Assembly (NCBI GenBank): GCA_017484285.1
Contig: JAFUTH010000023.1
Location: 1-62,070 of the forward strand
Source: Treponema sp.
GTDB taxonomy: Bacteria; Spirochaetota; Spirochaetia; Treponematales; Treponemataceae
Direction of reading: 5' to 3'
DNA length: 62,070 bases
The notes below the pieces were generated by a model. It had not been told where the DNA came from. It worked only from the letters and a program-made list of their open reading frames with translations, and made no database searches. Positions 41,018 through 49,669 of the stretch are shown in pieces. The translations under genes were made by a program, and so were the position numbers. Positions within the stretch are counted from its first letter, which is position 1. Each line of letters starts with the position of its first letter.

Positions 41018-41851
41018 ATGAATAAAGTTGTGCAGAGGCTCCTTGTTTTTTTCATTGGATTGCCGCTCGTTATTTGCCTTGTATGGTTCAATCAGTTTCA
41101 TCATATCGCGCTTCATGTGCTGGCTTTTCTCGCTTCTTTGCTTGCCGCGAGTGAGTTGTACCATCTTTTCTACCACAAATTTTCATTGCAGCCCCGCCCG
41201 CTCGTCATCATCGCGACGATAGTTCCTGTTTTTGTCGGTGCGATGTGTGCTTTTTTTGAGCTTCCTGTCTCTTTTATTGATTACGCGTTCATTTTTATCA
41301 TTTTGCTCTGTATGGCTTTTGAGGTGCTGACTGCGCAGTCTTTTGAAAACTCTGCTTCACACATGATTAGCTCGGTGTTTATCATTTTGTACGCGGGGTT
41401 TTTGCCGAGTTTTGTTTCCCGCATGACGGTGCATGCGCATTCGCGTGAATTCATCGCGTTTTTCTTTTTGATGGTCTGCATGTGCGATTCAGTCGCATGG
41501 TTTTTCGGCGTTTTGCTCGGAAAAAACAACAAGGGCATCATAAAGGCAAGCCCGAACAAATCGGTCGCGGGCTTTATCGGCGGATTTGCGGGCACGCTGC
41601 TTACCGGGGCAATCGCACACTTCGTTTTTCCAGAAGTATTCACTGGTTCGCTCACAAAAATCCTTATTTTGAGTTTCTTTATCGCGTTCGTTGCAATCAT
41701 CGGCGATTTGGTCGAGTCGGTCATCAAGCGCTCGGTCGAAATCAAAGACTCTGGCTCGATTATTCCTGGTCGTGGCGGTGTGCTTGACTCAATCGACAGC
41801 ATCGTGTTCGTCGCGCCGGTGTATTATTTCGGAATCAACTTTTTGTTTTAA
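41018..41851 (+). CDS. cdsA: Phosphatidate cytidylyltransferase
   Basis: Makes CDP-diacylglycerol for phospholipid synthesis in the inner membrane. 277 aa from ATG 41018 (GGTGGAG just upstream); ATG 41006, overlapping the uppS stop, is the alternative. About seven or eight transmembrane helices are predicted. The CDS signature is at the C-terminus: S-V-I-K-R-S-x-x-I-K-D-S-G-S-I-I-P-G-R-G-G-V-L-D, beginning near residue 229. Confidence 0.94.
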   Translation: MNKVVQRLLVFFIGLPLVICLVWFNQFHHIALHVLAFLASLLAASELYHLFYHKFSLQPRPLVIIATIVPVFVGAMCAFFELPVSFIDYAFIFIILLCMAFEVLTAQSFENSASHMISSVFIILYAGFLPSFVSRMTVHAHSREFIAFFFLMVCMCDSVAWFFGVLLGKNNKGIIKASPNKSVAGFIGGFAGTLLTGAIAHFVFPEVFTGSLTKILILSFFIAFVAIIGDLVESVIKRSVEIKDSGSIIPGRGGVLDSIDSIVFVAPVYYFGINFLF

Positions 41852-41853
41852 TA

Positions 41854-43014
41854 ATGCCACACGGATTCGAAATTGCTAACGCAATTTCTTTAAAAGATAT
41901 GAAAAAATCACGTCAAAAAAAGAAAATCCTAGTCTTGGGTTGCACTGGCTCAATCGGAACGAGCACGCTCGACATTTTGCGAAATCAGCGCGACAGGTTT
42001 GTCTGCGCAGGTCTTTCGGCGAATTCCAAAAAAGACGAGCTAGAACGGCTCGCAAAAGAATTCGCCTGTCCTTCTTCACTCACAAAAATCGAAGGAATTG
42101 AGGGAATCAAGCGGCTTTTGGACGAAACAAAGCCCGACATCGTGGTGAACGGAATCGCGGGAAGCGCGGGATTGCGCCCGAGCATGGCGGTTCTCGAAGC
42201 GGGTGTGGATTTGGCGCTCGCAAACAAGGAAACCGTCGTTATGGCAGGACCATTGATGTTTGAGGCGGCAAAAAAGAGCGGCTCGCGGATTTTGCCCGTG
42301 GATTCAGAGCATTCGGCGATTTTTACGCTCATCAATCAGTGTGGCAAAAAAAATCTCGATAAAATCGTGATTACGGCGAGCGGTGGCCCGTTCAGAACGT
42401 TTCCGCGCGAACGCTTGGCGACAGTCACGGTCGCTGATGCCTTGAAGCACCCAACGTGGGATATGGGGGTGAAGATTACGATTGATTCGGCGAGCCTTGC
42501 GAACAAGGGGCTTGAAGTCATTGAGGCAGTGCGACTGTTTGATGTAAAAGCGAGCCAAGTGCAGGTCGTCGTGCACCCGCAGAGCGTGATTCACTCGCTC
42601 GTGCGCACAAAAGACGGCATCGTGTACGGGCAGTTTTCAGAGCCTGACATGAAGCACCCGATTTTACAGGCACTCGATTATCCGAATGTAACCGAAAATT
42701 TTATGAAGCCGTTCGATTTAACCGACACGGCAGACGGAACGCGTACACTCACTTTTGAAAAACCGCGAACCAGCGACTTTCCGATGCTCGCCCTCGCCTT
42801 TGAGTGCGCCGAAAAGAGCGGATGCTACCCGATTGTGTTCAACGCGGCGAATGAAGTTGCGGTTCAGGCTTTTATCGACGGAAAAATCGGATTCTTAGAG
42901 ATTGCAGAGCTTGTCGAAACAGTGCTCCACGGCACGGACTGGAGCGAAAATCCGCGCGATTTAAGCGATGTGTTTGCGGCGGATAAATTGGCGAGAGAAA
43001 AATGTCAATTCTAA
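41854..43014 (+). CDS. dxr: 1-deoxy-D-xylulose 5-phosphate reductoisomerase
   Basis: Second step of the MEP isoprenoid pathway, feeding uppS. 386 aa from ATG 41854, 3 nt after cdsA; the internal ATG at 41899 would remove 15 weakly conserved residues and start closer to the NADPH motif G-C-T-G-S-I-G-T. Neither has a Shine-Dalgarno. N-K-E-T-V-V-M-A-G, P-V-D-S-E-H-S-A-I and A-S-G-G-P-F-R mark the metal and substrate sites. The 3' end overlaps rseP by 13 nt. Confidence 0.95.
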   Translation: MPHGFEIANAISLKDMKKSRQKKKILVLGCTGSIGTSTLDILRNQRDRFVCAGLSANSKKDELERLAKEFACPSSLTKIEGIEGIKRLLDETKPDIVVNGIAGSAGLRPSMAVLEAGVDLALANKETVVMAGPLMFEAAKKSGSRILPVDSEHSAIFTLINQCGKKNLDKIVITASGGPFRTFPRERLATVTVADALKHPTWDMGVKITIDSASLANKGLEVIEAVRLFDVKASQVQVVVHPQSVIHSLVRTKDGIVYGQFSEPDMKHPILQALDYPNVTENFMKPFDLTDTADGTRTLTFEKPRTSDFPMLALAFECAEKSGCYPIVFNAANEVAVQAFIDGKIGFLEIAELVETVLHGTDWSENPRDLSDVFAADKLAREKCQF

Positions 43015-44120
43015 TCGGAATTATTTTTCTTGGTGTTCTCGTTTTTTTGCATGAGCTGGGGCATTTTTTGGCTTCGCGGCTTGCGGGCGTGGCGGTCGAG
43101 GCGTTTTCAATCGGCATGGGACCGGTTCTGCTCCACAAGGAATGGCGTGGCACGGACTGGCGCGTTTCGCTTCTTCCGTTTGGCGGCTACTGTGCGATGA
43201 AGGGCGAACAGGATTTTGAGGAGCACTACAACGGAAACGCCCAAATTGACCGGGATTCTTTTTACGGCGTGAAGGCGATTTTCCGTGCGTTTATCGGATT
43301 TGCAGGCCCGCTCGCGAATTTTTTGTTCGCGGTCTTCGCTTTTTTTGTGATTGCGCTCACAGGCTACACGTATTATTCTGCGGGAAATACGATTCGGCTC
43401 GTGACTGAGGAATATCCCGAGCTTCATTCTGCCGCCGCCGATGCGGGAATACTGAGCGGAGACAAAATCCTCAAAATCAACGGAACCGAGACCGCGGATT
43501 TTTCTGCCATTTACACGGAAGTCGCGACGCACGGCGATGAGGATATTTTACTCGAGGTTGAGCGGAACGGCGAAACCTTGCAGTTTACGGTTCACACTGA
43601 TTTGAACAAAAACACGGGCGAAGGAAAAATCGGCGTGATGAGCGACCCGTCTTCGGTTGAGGCACGGGAAGCGCCCCGCTACGGATTTTTCGGCGCGGTC
43701 GGACAGGGATTTACCCAAAGCGCTCGCTTGGTGTATCTTTCGCTGAAAGGAATCGCGACGCTTTTTAAGGGCGTAAAAGTCTCCGAGAGTGTGGCAGGAC
43801 CGGCGCGCATTACGAACATGCTCGGAGAGACGGCAAAATCTGGCTTTTCGGCGGGATTTCGTGAGGGCTGCGTATCTGTTTTGCAGTTCATGGCGTTAAT
43901 CAGTGTGTCGCTTTTCATCATGAATCTGCTTCCGATTCCGATTCTCGACGGATTTTTGGTGCTTACATCGATTGTCGAGGCGATTTTCGGTCTCAAGGTT
44001 TCCCCAAAAGTGCGAAATAGTGTACAATACGTAGGAATTGCGCTCATTGCGTTCTTGTTTGTGCTTGCGATGAGCGGCGACTTCCACTATTTTTCGGAGC
44101 TTTTACATGCAAAAAAATAG
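43002..44120 (+). CDS. rseP: RIP site-2 zinc metalloprotease RseP
   Basis: Intramembrane protease. 372 aa. Zinc motif H-E-L-G-H near residues 18-22 in the first transmembrane helix, a PDZ-like domain (about 120-215; G-I-L-S-G-D-K-I-L-K-I-N-G), and the second zinc-ligand motif N-L-L-P-I-P-I-L-D-G near 308-317. Cleavage of anti-sigma factors or signal peptide remnants is known for the family. It overlaps dxr upstream and the beta-propeller gene downstream, so all three are coupled. Confidence 0.95.
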   Translation: MSILIGIIFLGVLVFLHELGHFLASRLAGVAVEAFSIGMGPVLLHKEWRGTDWRVSLLPFGGYCAMKGEQDFEEHYNGNAQIDRDSFYGVKAIFRAFIGFAGPLANFLFAVFAFFVIALTGYTYYSAGNTIRLVTEEYPELHSAAADAGILSGDKILKINGTETADFSAIYTEVATHGDEDILLEVERNGETLQFTVHTDLNKNTGEGKIGVMSDPSSVEAREAPRYGFFGAVGQGFTQSARLVYLSLKGIATLFKGVKVSESVAGPARITNMLGETAKSGFSAGFREGCVSVLQFMALISVSLFIMNLLPIPILDGFLVLTSIVEAIFGLKVSPKVRNSVQYVGIALIAFLFVLAMSGDFHYFSELLHAKK

Positions 44121-46035
44121 ATTCAAAAAATTCGCGTTTTTGGCATTTTCAGTTTTCAGTTTTCACTTTTCACTTTACGCGCAGTCGCATATCTCCACGC
44201 AGTCGCATTCGGGAACGGTCACGAATGTCGCCTATCTTGAGGGTGCGGACAATTCCGTGTTCAGCGCGGGAAATGACGGCTTTTTAATCAAATGGACTGA
44301 GGACGGCATGGGCGAGCATTATCAGATTTCAGATTTGCCCATAAAGATGATTGCGCGAAGCCCGAACGGAAACGAAATCGCCGTGTACGAGACGGACGGC
44401 GCTTCTTTAAACCGCGTCTCTGTCTGGAACTGGAAGACGCTCACCCGGCGCTTTGCGTTCCGCTTTACCGACTCGCTTACGAGCCTTGCCTACTCTGCAA
44501 AAGGAACATACATCATCTGCGGAACGGCGAGCGTGAGCGGCGCATTTTTTTTGAACGCGCAGACGGGAAGCATCGTCAGGAACAAGCTCAAGGAAAACAC
44601 GGGCGTCGTTAACTTTATCCAGACGTCTGACTCCGAGAACAGTGTCATCATGTATTCGCCCAAAGGCACGCTTTTGTACTACAATTTGAAGTCGGGCGAG
44701 CAAAAGGCAAAATTCTCTACCGAGTATGACTTGAATCAGTTCTGTCTCTTTAACAACCGCGTTTTTGCCGCAGGTACGCGCGGAAACAATCTCTATGTCA
44801 TTCAGGCGGTCACGGGAAACACACTCGGCACGTTCACGGTAAACAAACCGGTGCTCATCGGCTCGAACAAAAGCGCGGACTTGTACTACATCGTCAATGA
44901 AAACAGGCAGTTCAAAGTCTATCGGGTCGCGAATGATCGGAACAAGGCGGTGAGCCAGCCGGAAGTCATGCGTACGTTCTCAGGTCTTAAGACGGGCGAG
45001 CAGATTGTGTGTGCGACGCTTGCGGGTGAGGAAATCTACGCAGGCACGAATCTCGGAAATCTCTATCAGTTTGATTATGCGCAGGCAGAGCGCGTCGATG
45101 TTCAGCAGTCGCTCACCGACAAAATGTATGACAAAATCTACGATGTCGCTGCCGTTGGAGAGGATTTTTACTTTCTCACGCCGAATTCTGTCTTTAAGTC
45201 ATCGTATGACAACGGCGTCGTCGACAAAAAAGCGTCAAATTCGGGCTACACGAATCTGATTCCCTATGGCGAGAATATCATTCTTTGGTCGAAGGACTCA
45301 AAAAAGGCAGTCGTGCTCTTAGAGCTGACGAATGGCAGAATGACGCAGCTTTTTGCGCCTGACGGCACGGTGCAGGTGCTCAAGCTCTACGGCGACAAGC
45401 TTATCGACATCGAGGGAAATTCCTCGGTCAATATGTTTGACATTCCTGCCGCAAAAAAAACGCAGCTCTATCAGGGAACGAGCATTCAGGACGCTATTTT
45501 GTACACGGAAAATGATTTGTATGTCGCGAAATCAAGCGGCTCAAGTCCGAATGTTCCGCTTATCTACGTGAACGTAAAGACGCAGGAGACCGTTCCGCTG
45601 TCTTTGAAAGGCAATGTCGCCTACTCGCTCACCTATGACTATGCGAAAACAAATTCAGAAATCTATGGCATCACGATTTATACGGACGCCACGTCAAAGA
45701 AGCTGACGACATCGGTGTTTGCCTATAAACCGCAGACAAAAACGTCGCGCAATCTGCTTTCAATCGTCGACGAAGACAGCGAGGCATTTACGGCGCTCTC
45801 AAACAATATTTTGTACACGAATATCGGTAAGACGCAGGTTCGTTCTTACAATATCTCGACGCACCGGGATTTCTTGTACAGGCGCTCGGCGTCAATGCCG
45901 ATAAAGACAGTGAAGAATCAGACCCGTATGGTCGTCTTGAATCGCGATGGTTCTATCAGCTGGTACAATCCGACGCTCAACACCGTGCTCGCGGATTGGT
46001 ATCTCACAACTGATGGAAATTGGTTTGAATTTTAA
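44107..46035 (+). CDS. Secreted WD40-like beta-propeller protein
   Basis: 642 aa, probably periplasmic or outer-surface. A signal peptide ends at L-Y-A-Q (about residue 26). The first half has WD40-like blades (V-F-S-A-G-N-D-G-F-L-I-K-W near 51-63; Y-I-I-C-G-T-A near 137-143); later blades are less regular. Nothing catalytic is seen. The 5' end overlaps rseP by 14 nt. Four 7-nt repeats (44146-44173) encode the signal-peptide core, so copy-number change would shift the frame. Confidence 0.8.
   Translation: MQKNRFKKFAFLAFSVFSFHFSLYAQSHISTQSHSGTVTNVAYLEGADNSVFSAGNDGFLIKWTEDGMGEHYQISDLPIKMIARSPNGNEIAVYETDGASLNRVSVWNWKTLTRRFAFRFTDSLTSLAYSAKGTYIICGTASVSGAFFLNAQTGSIVRNKLKENTGVVNFIQTSDSENSVIMYSPKGTLLYYNLKSGEQKAKFSTEYDLNQFCLFNNRVFAAGTRGNNLYVIQAVTGNTLGTFTVNKPVLIGSNKSADLYYIVNENRQFKVYRVANDRNKAVSQPEVMRTFSGLKTGEQIVCATLAGEEIYAGTNLGNLYQFDYAQAERVDVQQSLTDKMYDKIYDVAAVGEDFYFLTPNSVFKSSYDNGVVDKKASNSGYTNLIPYGENIILWSKDSKKAVVLLELTNGRMTQLFAPDGTVQVLKLYGDKLIDIEGNSSVNMFDIPAAKKTQLYQGTSIQDAILYTENDLYVAKSSGSSPNVPLIYVNVKTQETVPLSLKGNVAYSLTYDYAKTNSEIYGITIYTDATSKKLTTSVFAYKPQTKTSRNLLSIVDEDSEAFTALSNNILYTNIGKTQVRSYNISTHRDFLYRRSASMPIKTVKNQTRMVVLNRDGSISWYNPTLNTVLADWYLTTDGNWFEF
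44146..44173 (+). repeat. Four 7-nt repeats in a signal-peptide coding region
   Basis: TTTTCAG-TTTTCAG-TTTTCAC-TTTTCAC in the 5' end of the beta-propeller gene. The unit length is not a multiple of three. Confidence 0.9.
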
Positions 46036-46052
46036 AAGAAACGGTTTATAAT
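46025..46052 (+). promoter_or_regulatory. Promoter of the ankyrin gene, leaderless geometry
   Basis: TTGAAT (46025-46030), a 16 nt spacer, and perfect TATAAT (46047-46052), then 8 nt to the ATG at 46061. The -35 overlaps the end of the preceding gene. Confidence 0.7.
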
Positions 46053-46060
46053 ATATGCAT

Positions 46061-47476
46061 ATGATGAAGAAGTTTTTTATCGCGTTTTTATTCGTAGGTT
46101 CTCTTTCAGTGCTGTTTGCCTCGCGCTGGTCGGATAAGGCATTTTATATCGTCGAAACTGAGCCTGCAAAAGAAATCAAGCGTGCGATTGCGACCGACTA
46201 CTCATTCAAGAATTATCGTCGCGGCTCAGAAAAAGAAAATCTTTTGATGGCGGCACTTAAAAACGACCGAGCGAATGACGTCATCACCGTTCTTCTCAAG
46301 GCGGGAATTTCACCCGATTCAAAAACAAAGCAAGGTGTCACTGCTTTCATGTACGCCTGTCAATACGAAACTGATATGGATGCCGTTTGGAATATGCTCA
46401 AAACAAAGGCATTTACCAATTCTTCAAAACGAAGGCGAATTCTTCGGCGAGATAAAAATGGGCTCACCTCTTTTGACTATGCGCGCATGAATGAGACGCA
46501 CAGTGAGCAAGTGCTTGAAATCCTCTTGGAATATGCTGATGAGCCTGAGCGACCTCAAGAAGAAACTGATGAAGAAGAACCTGAAGAAGTAGAGACTGAG
46601 GAGACTGCTCCTGTCGAAGAAGTCGAGACGGAAGAGGCACTTCCTGTCGAAGAAAGTGCCGAGGTTTCCGCTGTCACCGAAGCTCCTGCTCCTGCCGCAG
46701 AAGAGGAGCCAGTTATCGAGAACAAAATCATTGATTTTTCTCATTTTTCCGCTCCGAAGATTGTCCGCGAGAGCATTTATCTCTACGACTATGCCGATGT
46801 GGCAGTTCCTGCTATGACGATTCCTGCCGTGCTTATTGCCGCAGAGGAAGCATCGCGTAGTTTTATTCCCGATGCAAATGTGCGTGATTCAAATGGTCGC
46901 ACAAAACTCATGATTGCTGCAAAGAGCGGCGATATTATGCAAATCGAAAATCTTCTGTATTCTGGTGCAGAAATTGACGCAAAAGACGCGGATGGCTGGA
47001 CGGCGCTCATGTACGCAGCCCGTTTCCAAAAAAATCCTGCGGTAACCCAGCTCTTGCTCTATAAGGGCGCTGACCGCTCACTCAAAAACAACTACGGGCT
47101 CACGCCTTTGATGCTGAGTGCTGGATATGCAGAAAATTCCGGTGTCGTCGCTGCCCTGCTTGATTCTTATCCCGCTGACTCAGATGAGGCACGCGAGGCA
47201 TTTTCTTATGGAATCGCGAATTACAATAAAACGACTGTTTTGCAGGCGTTCGTAGACAAGCGAGTGCCGCTCAATATTCCCTATGACGGAAAAACGCCGC
47301 TTATGCTTGCCTGCCAGACCAATAAAAACACGAACATCATTGAATGGCTGTTGGAGAATGGGGCTTCAAAGTATCAGATTGAAGCAGAAACTGGAAAGAC
47401 TGCCTACGATTATGCAAAGGAAAATCACAAACTTCCTCACAATGTCGTGTATTGGTCACTGAACCCAAATTCATAA
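46061..47476 (+). CDS. Secreted ankyrin-repeat protein
   Basis: About 471 aa. Start 46061 (M-M-K-K) is chosen because the promoter -10 ends 8 nt before it; 46055 also fits the frame, and no Shine-Dalgarno exists. Signal peptide (cleavage near F-A-S, about residue 21). One ankyrin-like pair lies at about 45-130. A Glu/Pro/Val-rich acidic linker (about 160-225) follows, then ankyrin repeats at about 275-305 (G-R-T-K-L-M-I-A-A), 308-340 (G-W-T-A-L-M-Y-A-A), 342-375 and 410-445. It probably mediates protein contacts in the periplasm. Confidence 0.85.
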   Translation: MMKKFFIAFLFVGSLSVLFASRWSDKAFYIVETEPAKEIKRAIATDYSFKNYRRGSEKENLLMAALKNDRANDVITVLLKAGISPDSKTKQGVTAFMYACQYETDMDAVWNMLKTKAFTNSSKRRRILRRDKNGLTSFDYARMNETHSEQVLEILLEYADEPERPQEETDEEEPEEVETEETAPVEEVETEEALPVEESAEVSAVTEAPAPAAEEEPVIENKIIDFSHFSAPKIVRESIYLYDYADVAVPAMTIPAVLIAAEEASRSFIPDANVRDSNGRTKLMIAAKSGDIMQIENLLYSGAEIDAKDADGWTALMYAARFQKNPAVTQLLLYKGADRSLKNNYGLTPLMLSAGYAENSGVVAALLDSYPADSDEAREAFSYGIANYNKTTVLQAFVDKRVPLNIPYDGKTPLMLACQTNKNTNIIEWLLENGASKYQIEAETGKTAYDYAKENHKLPHNVVYWSLNPNS

Positions 47477-47498
47477 CGGCGTAAAATAAGGAATAGCT

Positions 47499-48047
47499 AT
47501 GCGAATCACCGGCGGAATTTTAAAAGGGCGTGTTATAAAATGCCCGGACGGAATCATCAGACCTGCGATGGACAGAATGAGGGAATCCGTTTTTGCTATC
47601 CTCGGTGATTTGGATGGAAAATCATGGCTCGACTTGTTCTCTGGAAGCGGTACGATTGCAATTGAAGCAGTTTCCCGAGGCTCAAAAAATGTACAGCTCT
47701 GCGAAAAGGATAAAATCAAAGTCAAACAAGTGCTTGAGAATGTCTCAATCACTGAAAAAGAACTTGGTGTCAAAATCGGATGCCATTTCATGGCGGTCGA
47801 GCTCTTTTTGAAACGATGCAAAGACACCTTTGACTATATTTTTTTGGATCCGCCGTTTCCCTACAAGTATCGGTTGGATTTGCTCAAAACAATCGAACAG
47901 AGAAATCTTCTCACTGATGGTGGGCTAGTAATGATTCACTTTCCCGAGGAAGACATGCTTCCCGACACAATAGGAACGCTCGTCCTTGCCGATAAACGTA
48001 TCTATGGTCGTTCCATCGTGCATTTTTACAAAAAAAACGTCAAATAA
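47499..48047 (+). CDS. rsmD: 16S rRNA (guanine966-N2)-methyltransferase RsmD
   Basis: 182 aa. Opening M-R-I-T-G-G-I-L-K-G-R, P-A-M-D-R-M-R-E-S-V-F near 26-36, SAM motif D-L-F-S-G-S-G-T-I-A-I-E-A near 45-57, and catalytic D-P-P-F near 115-118 define the family. R-P-A-M-D replaces the usual R-P-T-x-D. AAGGA precedes the ATG. Confidence 0.94.
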   Translation: MRITGGILKGRVIKCPDGIIRPAMDRMRESVFAILGDLDGKSWLDLFSGSGTIAIEAVSRGSKNVQLCEKDKIKVKQVLENVSITEKELGVKIGCHFMAVELFLKRCKDTFDYIFLDPPFPYKYRLDLLKTIEQRNLLTDGGLVMIHFPEEDMLPDTIGTLVLADKRIYGRSIVHFYKKNVK

Positions 48048-48058
48048 TGGATAGTCTA

Positions 48059-48078
48059 AAAAATAGCTAAAAATAGCT
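48059..48078. repeat. Tandem 10-bp direct repeat upstream of a promoter
   Basis: AAAAATAGCT occurs twice in a row, one helical turn apart, 13 nt before the -35 at 48091. It could be an UP element or an activator site. Confidence 0.6.
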
Positions 48079-48090
48079 TTAAATATTTGC

Positions 48091-48118
48091 TTGACTTTTC
48101 ATGCAAATATGATAGCAT
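48091..48118 (+). promoter_or_regulatory. Promoter of the 112 aa gene
   Basis: TTGACT (48091-48096), a 16 nt spacer, TAGCAT (48113-48118). Confidence 0.6.
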
Positions 48119-48145
48119 TAAATCATAAAATTCAGGTAAAAAAAG

Positions 48146-48484
48146 TTGAATGAAAACGAGTTAAAAAGTACTTTATCTGCTCATAGCATTCCTGACGGCT
48201 TTATCAAAGTCACTGACAAACCTGTTCAGGGGCTGTCATCTGAACAAAAAGCTGTTCTCAATCGAAAAGGCAATGTGCTATTTAATGAAGGCAAGTACGA
48301 CGCTGCCTGCCGTATTTTTGTTACAACTGGGTATTCCGATGGCTTAGCTCGCATCGGAGACCTTTACATGAAGCAAAACCGTGGTCTGACGGCGCTTAAG
48401 TATTATCTTCTGGCTAATAACAAGGCAAAATCAGAGGCGGTTTACGAAAAAATAGCAAATATTATCTCAATATTGCTGAAATAA
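48146..48484 (+). CDS. Short TPR-like protein, 112 aa
   Basis: TTG start, supported by AGG about 10 nt upstream and by the absence of another start. No signal peptide. Residues ~37-110 form two or three helical hairpins of TPR type (K-G-N-V-L-F-N-E-G-K-Y-D-A-A near 42-55; I-G-D-L-Y-M-K-Q-N near 70-78). It lies 22 nt before a larger TPR gene and is probably co-transcribed with it. Confidence 0.75.
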   Translation: MNENELKSTLSAHSIPDGFIKVTDKPVQGLSSEQKAVLNRKGNVLFNEGKYDAACRIFVTTGYSDGLARIGDLYMKQNRGLTALKYYLLANNKAKSEAVYEKIANIISILLK

Positions 48485-48506
48485 TTAAAAAAGTGAGGGT
48501 TCATTT

Positions 48507-49664
48507 ATGAGCGATGAAGTATTTAAAGAATTTGAGATGGCACAGACGGTCGTTGACTATGCTCCGGTTGACGAAACAGAAGCGGTCTCGAGCGAGATTT
48601 CCGAGCTTTCAAAGCAAGGCTACCAGTTTTTGAAAGACAATCGGATTGATGAGGCAAAAGAATCGTTCTCAAAAATCCTCGAAATCGAAGAAAACAACAA
48701 TTATGCGCTCGTTGGACTGGGTGACAGCGAACGCAAGCAAAATCATTTTAGAGAAGCAGTCGAGTTCTATTCAAAATGCCTCGACTATCATCCGGGAAAT
48801 AACTATGCCCTTTTTGGTCTTGCCGATTGTTACAAAGCGATGAACCAATATCATAAAGCGATTGCAATTTGGGAACAGTATCTTCTGCATGATGATCGCA
48901 ATATCACGGTGCTTACGCGCGTTGCTGATGCATATCGAAAGACACGCGATTTCAAAAAATCAAAAGATTTATATCTTTCCGTGCTCGACATGGAAGAAAA
49001 CAATTCCTACGCGCTCATTGGGCTTGGGCATCTTCACTACGACTTCAAAGAATACCGCGATGCCTTGTATTACTGGACGAAAATGCTTGAGAAAGACGAA
49101 TCGCTCGTTGATATCCGCGTTCTTACCTCCATCGGAAACTGCCATCGTAAACTCAAGAGTTTTGAAAAGGGTGTCGAGTTTTTTGAGCGGGCACTCAAAA
49201 AAGAGCCGAATAATTTCTACGCGCTGTTTGGTCTTGCTGACTGTTACCGCGGTATGAACCAACAGTTCCGCTCGATTGAGTATTGGAACAAAATCCTCGA
49301 CATGGATCCTGACAATAAAGTCATTCTTACGCGTGCGGGAGATGCCTATCGCAACACGGGTGACTACAAAACTGCTGCCGAATATTACAACAAGGCGATG
49401 GACATTGAATTTGACGTGTATGCGGCGCTGGGCTTGGCGCTTATCTGTAAGGGCGAAGGTCGCTATGAAGAGGCTGCGGAGCGCTTACAGGGCTTAATAA
49501 AGGGCGATCCAAAGAATTTCCGTTTCTATATTGATTTATCTGACTGTTATGTCAAAATGAATCAAAAAGCAAAAGCAATCGAAACGTTAAAGAATATTTC
49601 TCGCTATGGCGTTCGTTCACCAGCGATTGCGGATATGCTCAGCCGTCTCGAACGAGATGCATAA
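48507..49664 (+). CDS. TPR protein, 385 aa
   Basis: No signal peptide. From about residue 35 to the end the sequence is nearly all TPR units, at least nine, many sharing N-N-Y-A-L-x-G-L-x-D or N-N-F-Y-A-L-F-G-L-A-D. The regularity shows recent repeat expansion. AGTGAGGG precedes the ATG. A cytoplasmic scaffold is likely; the partner is unknown. Confidence 0.85.
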   Translation: MSDEVFKEFEMAQTVVDYAPVDETEAVSSEISELSKQGYQFLKDNRIDEAKESFSKILEIEENNNYALVGLGDSERKQNHFREAVEFYSKCLDYHPGNNYALFGLADCYKAMNQYHKAIAIWEQYLLHDDRNITVLTRVADAYRKTRDFKKSKDLYLSVLDMEENNSYALIGLGHLHYDFKEYRDALYYWTKMLEKDESLVDIRVLTSIGNCHRKLKSFEKGVEFFERALKKEPNNFYALFGLADCYRGMNQQFRSIEYWNKILDMDPDNKVILTRAGDAYRNTGDYKTAAEYYNKAMDIEFDVYAALGLALICKGEGRYEEAAERLQGLIKGDPKNFRFYIDLSDCYVKMNQKAKAIETLKNISRYGVRSPAIADMLSRLERDA

Positions 49665-49669
49665 AATGT

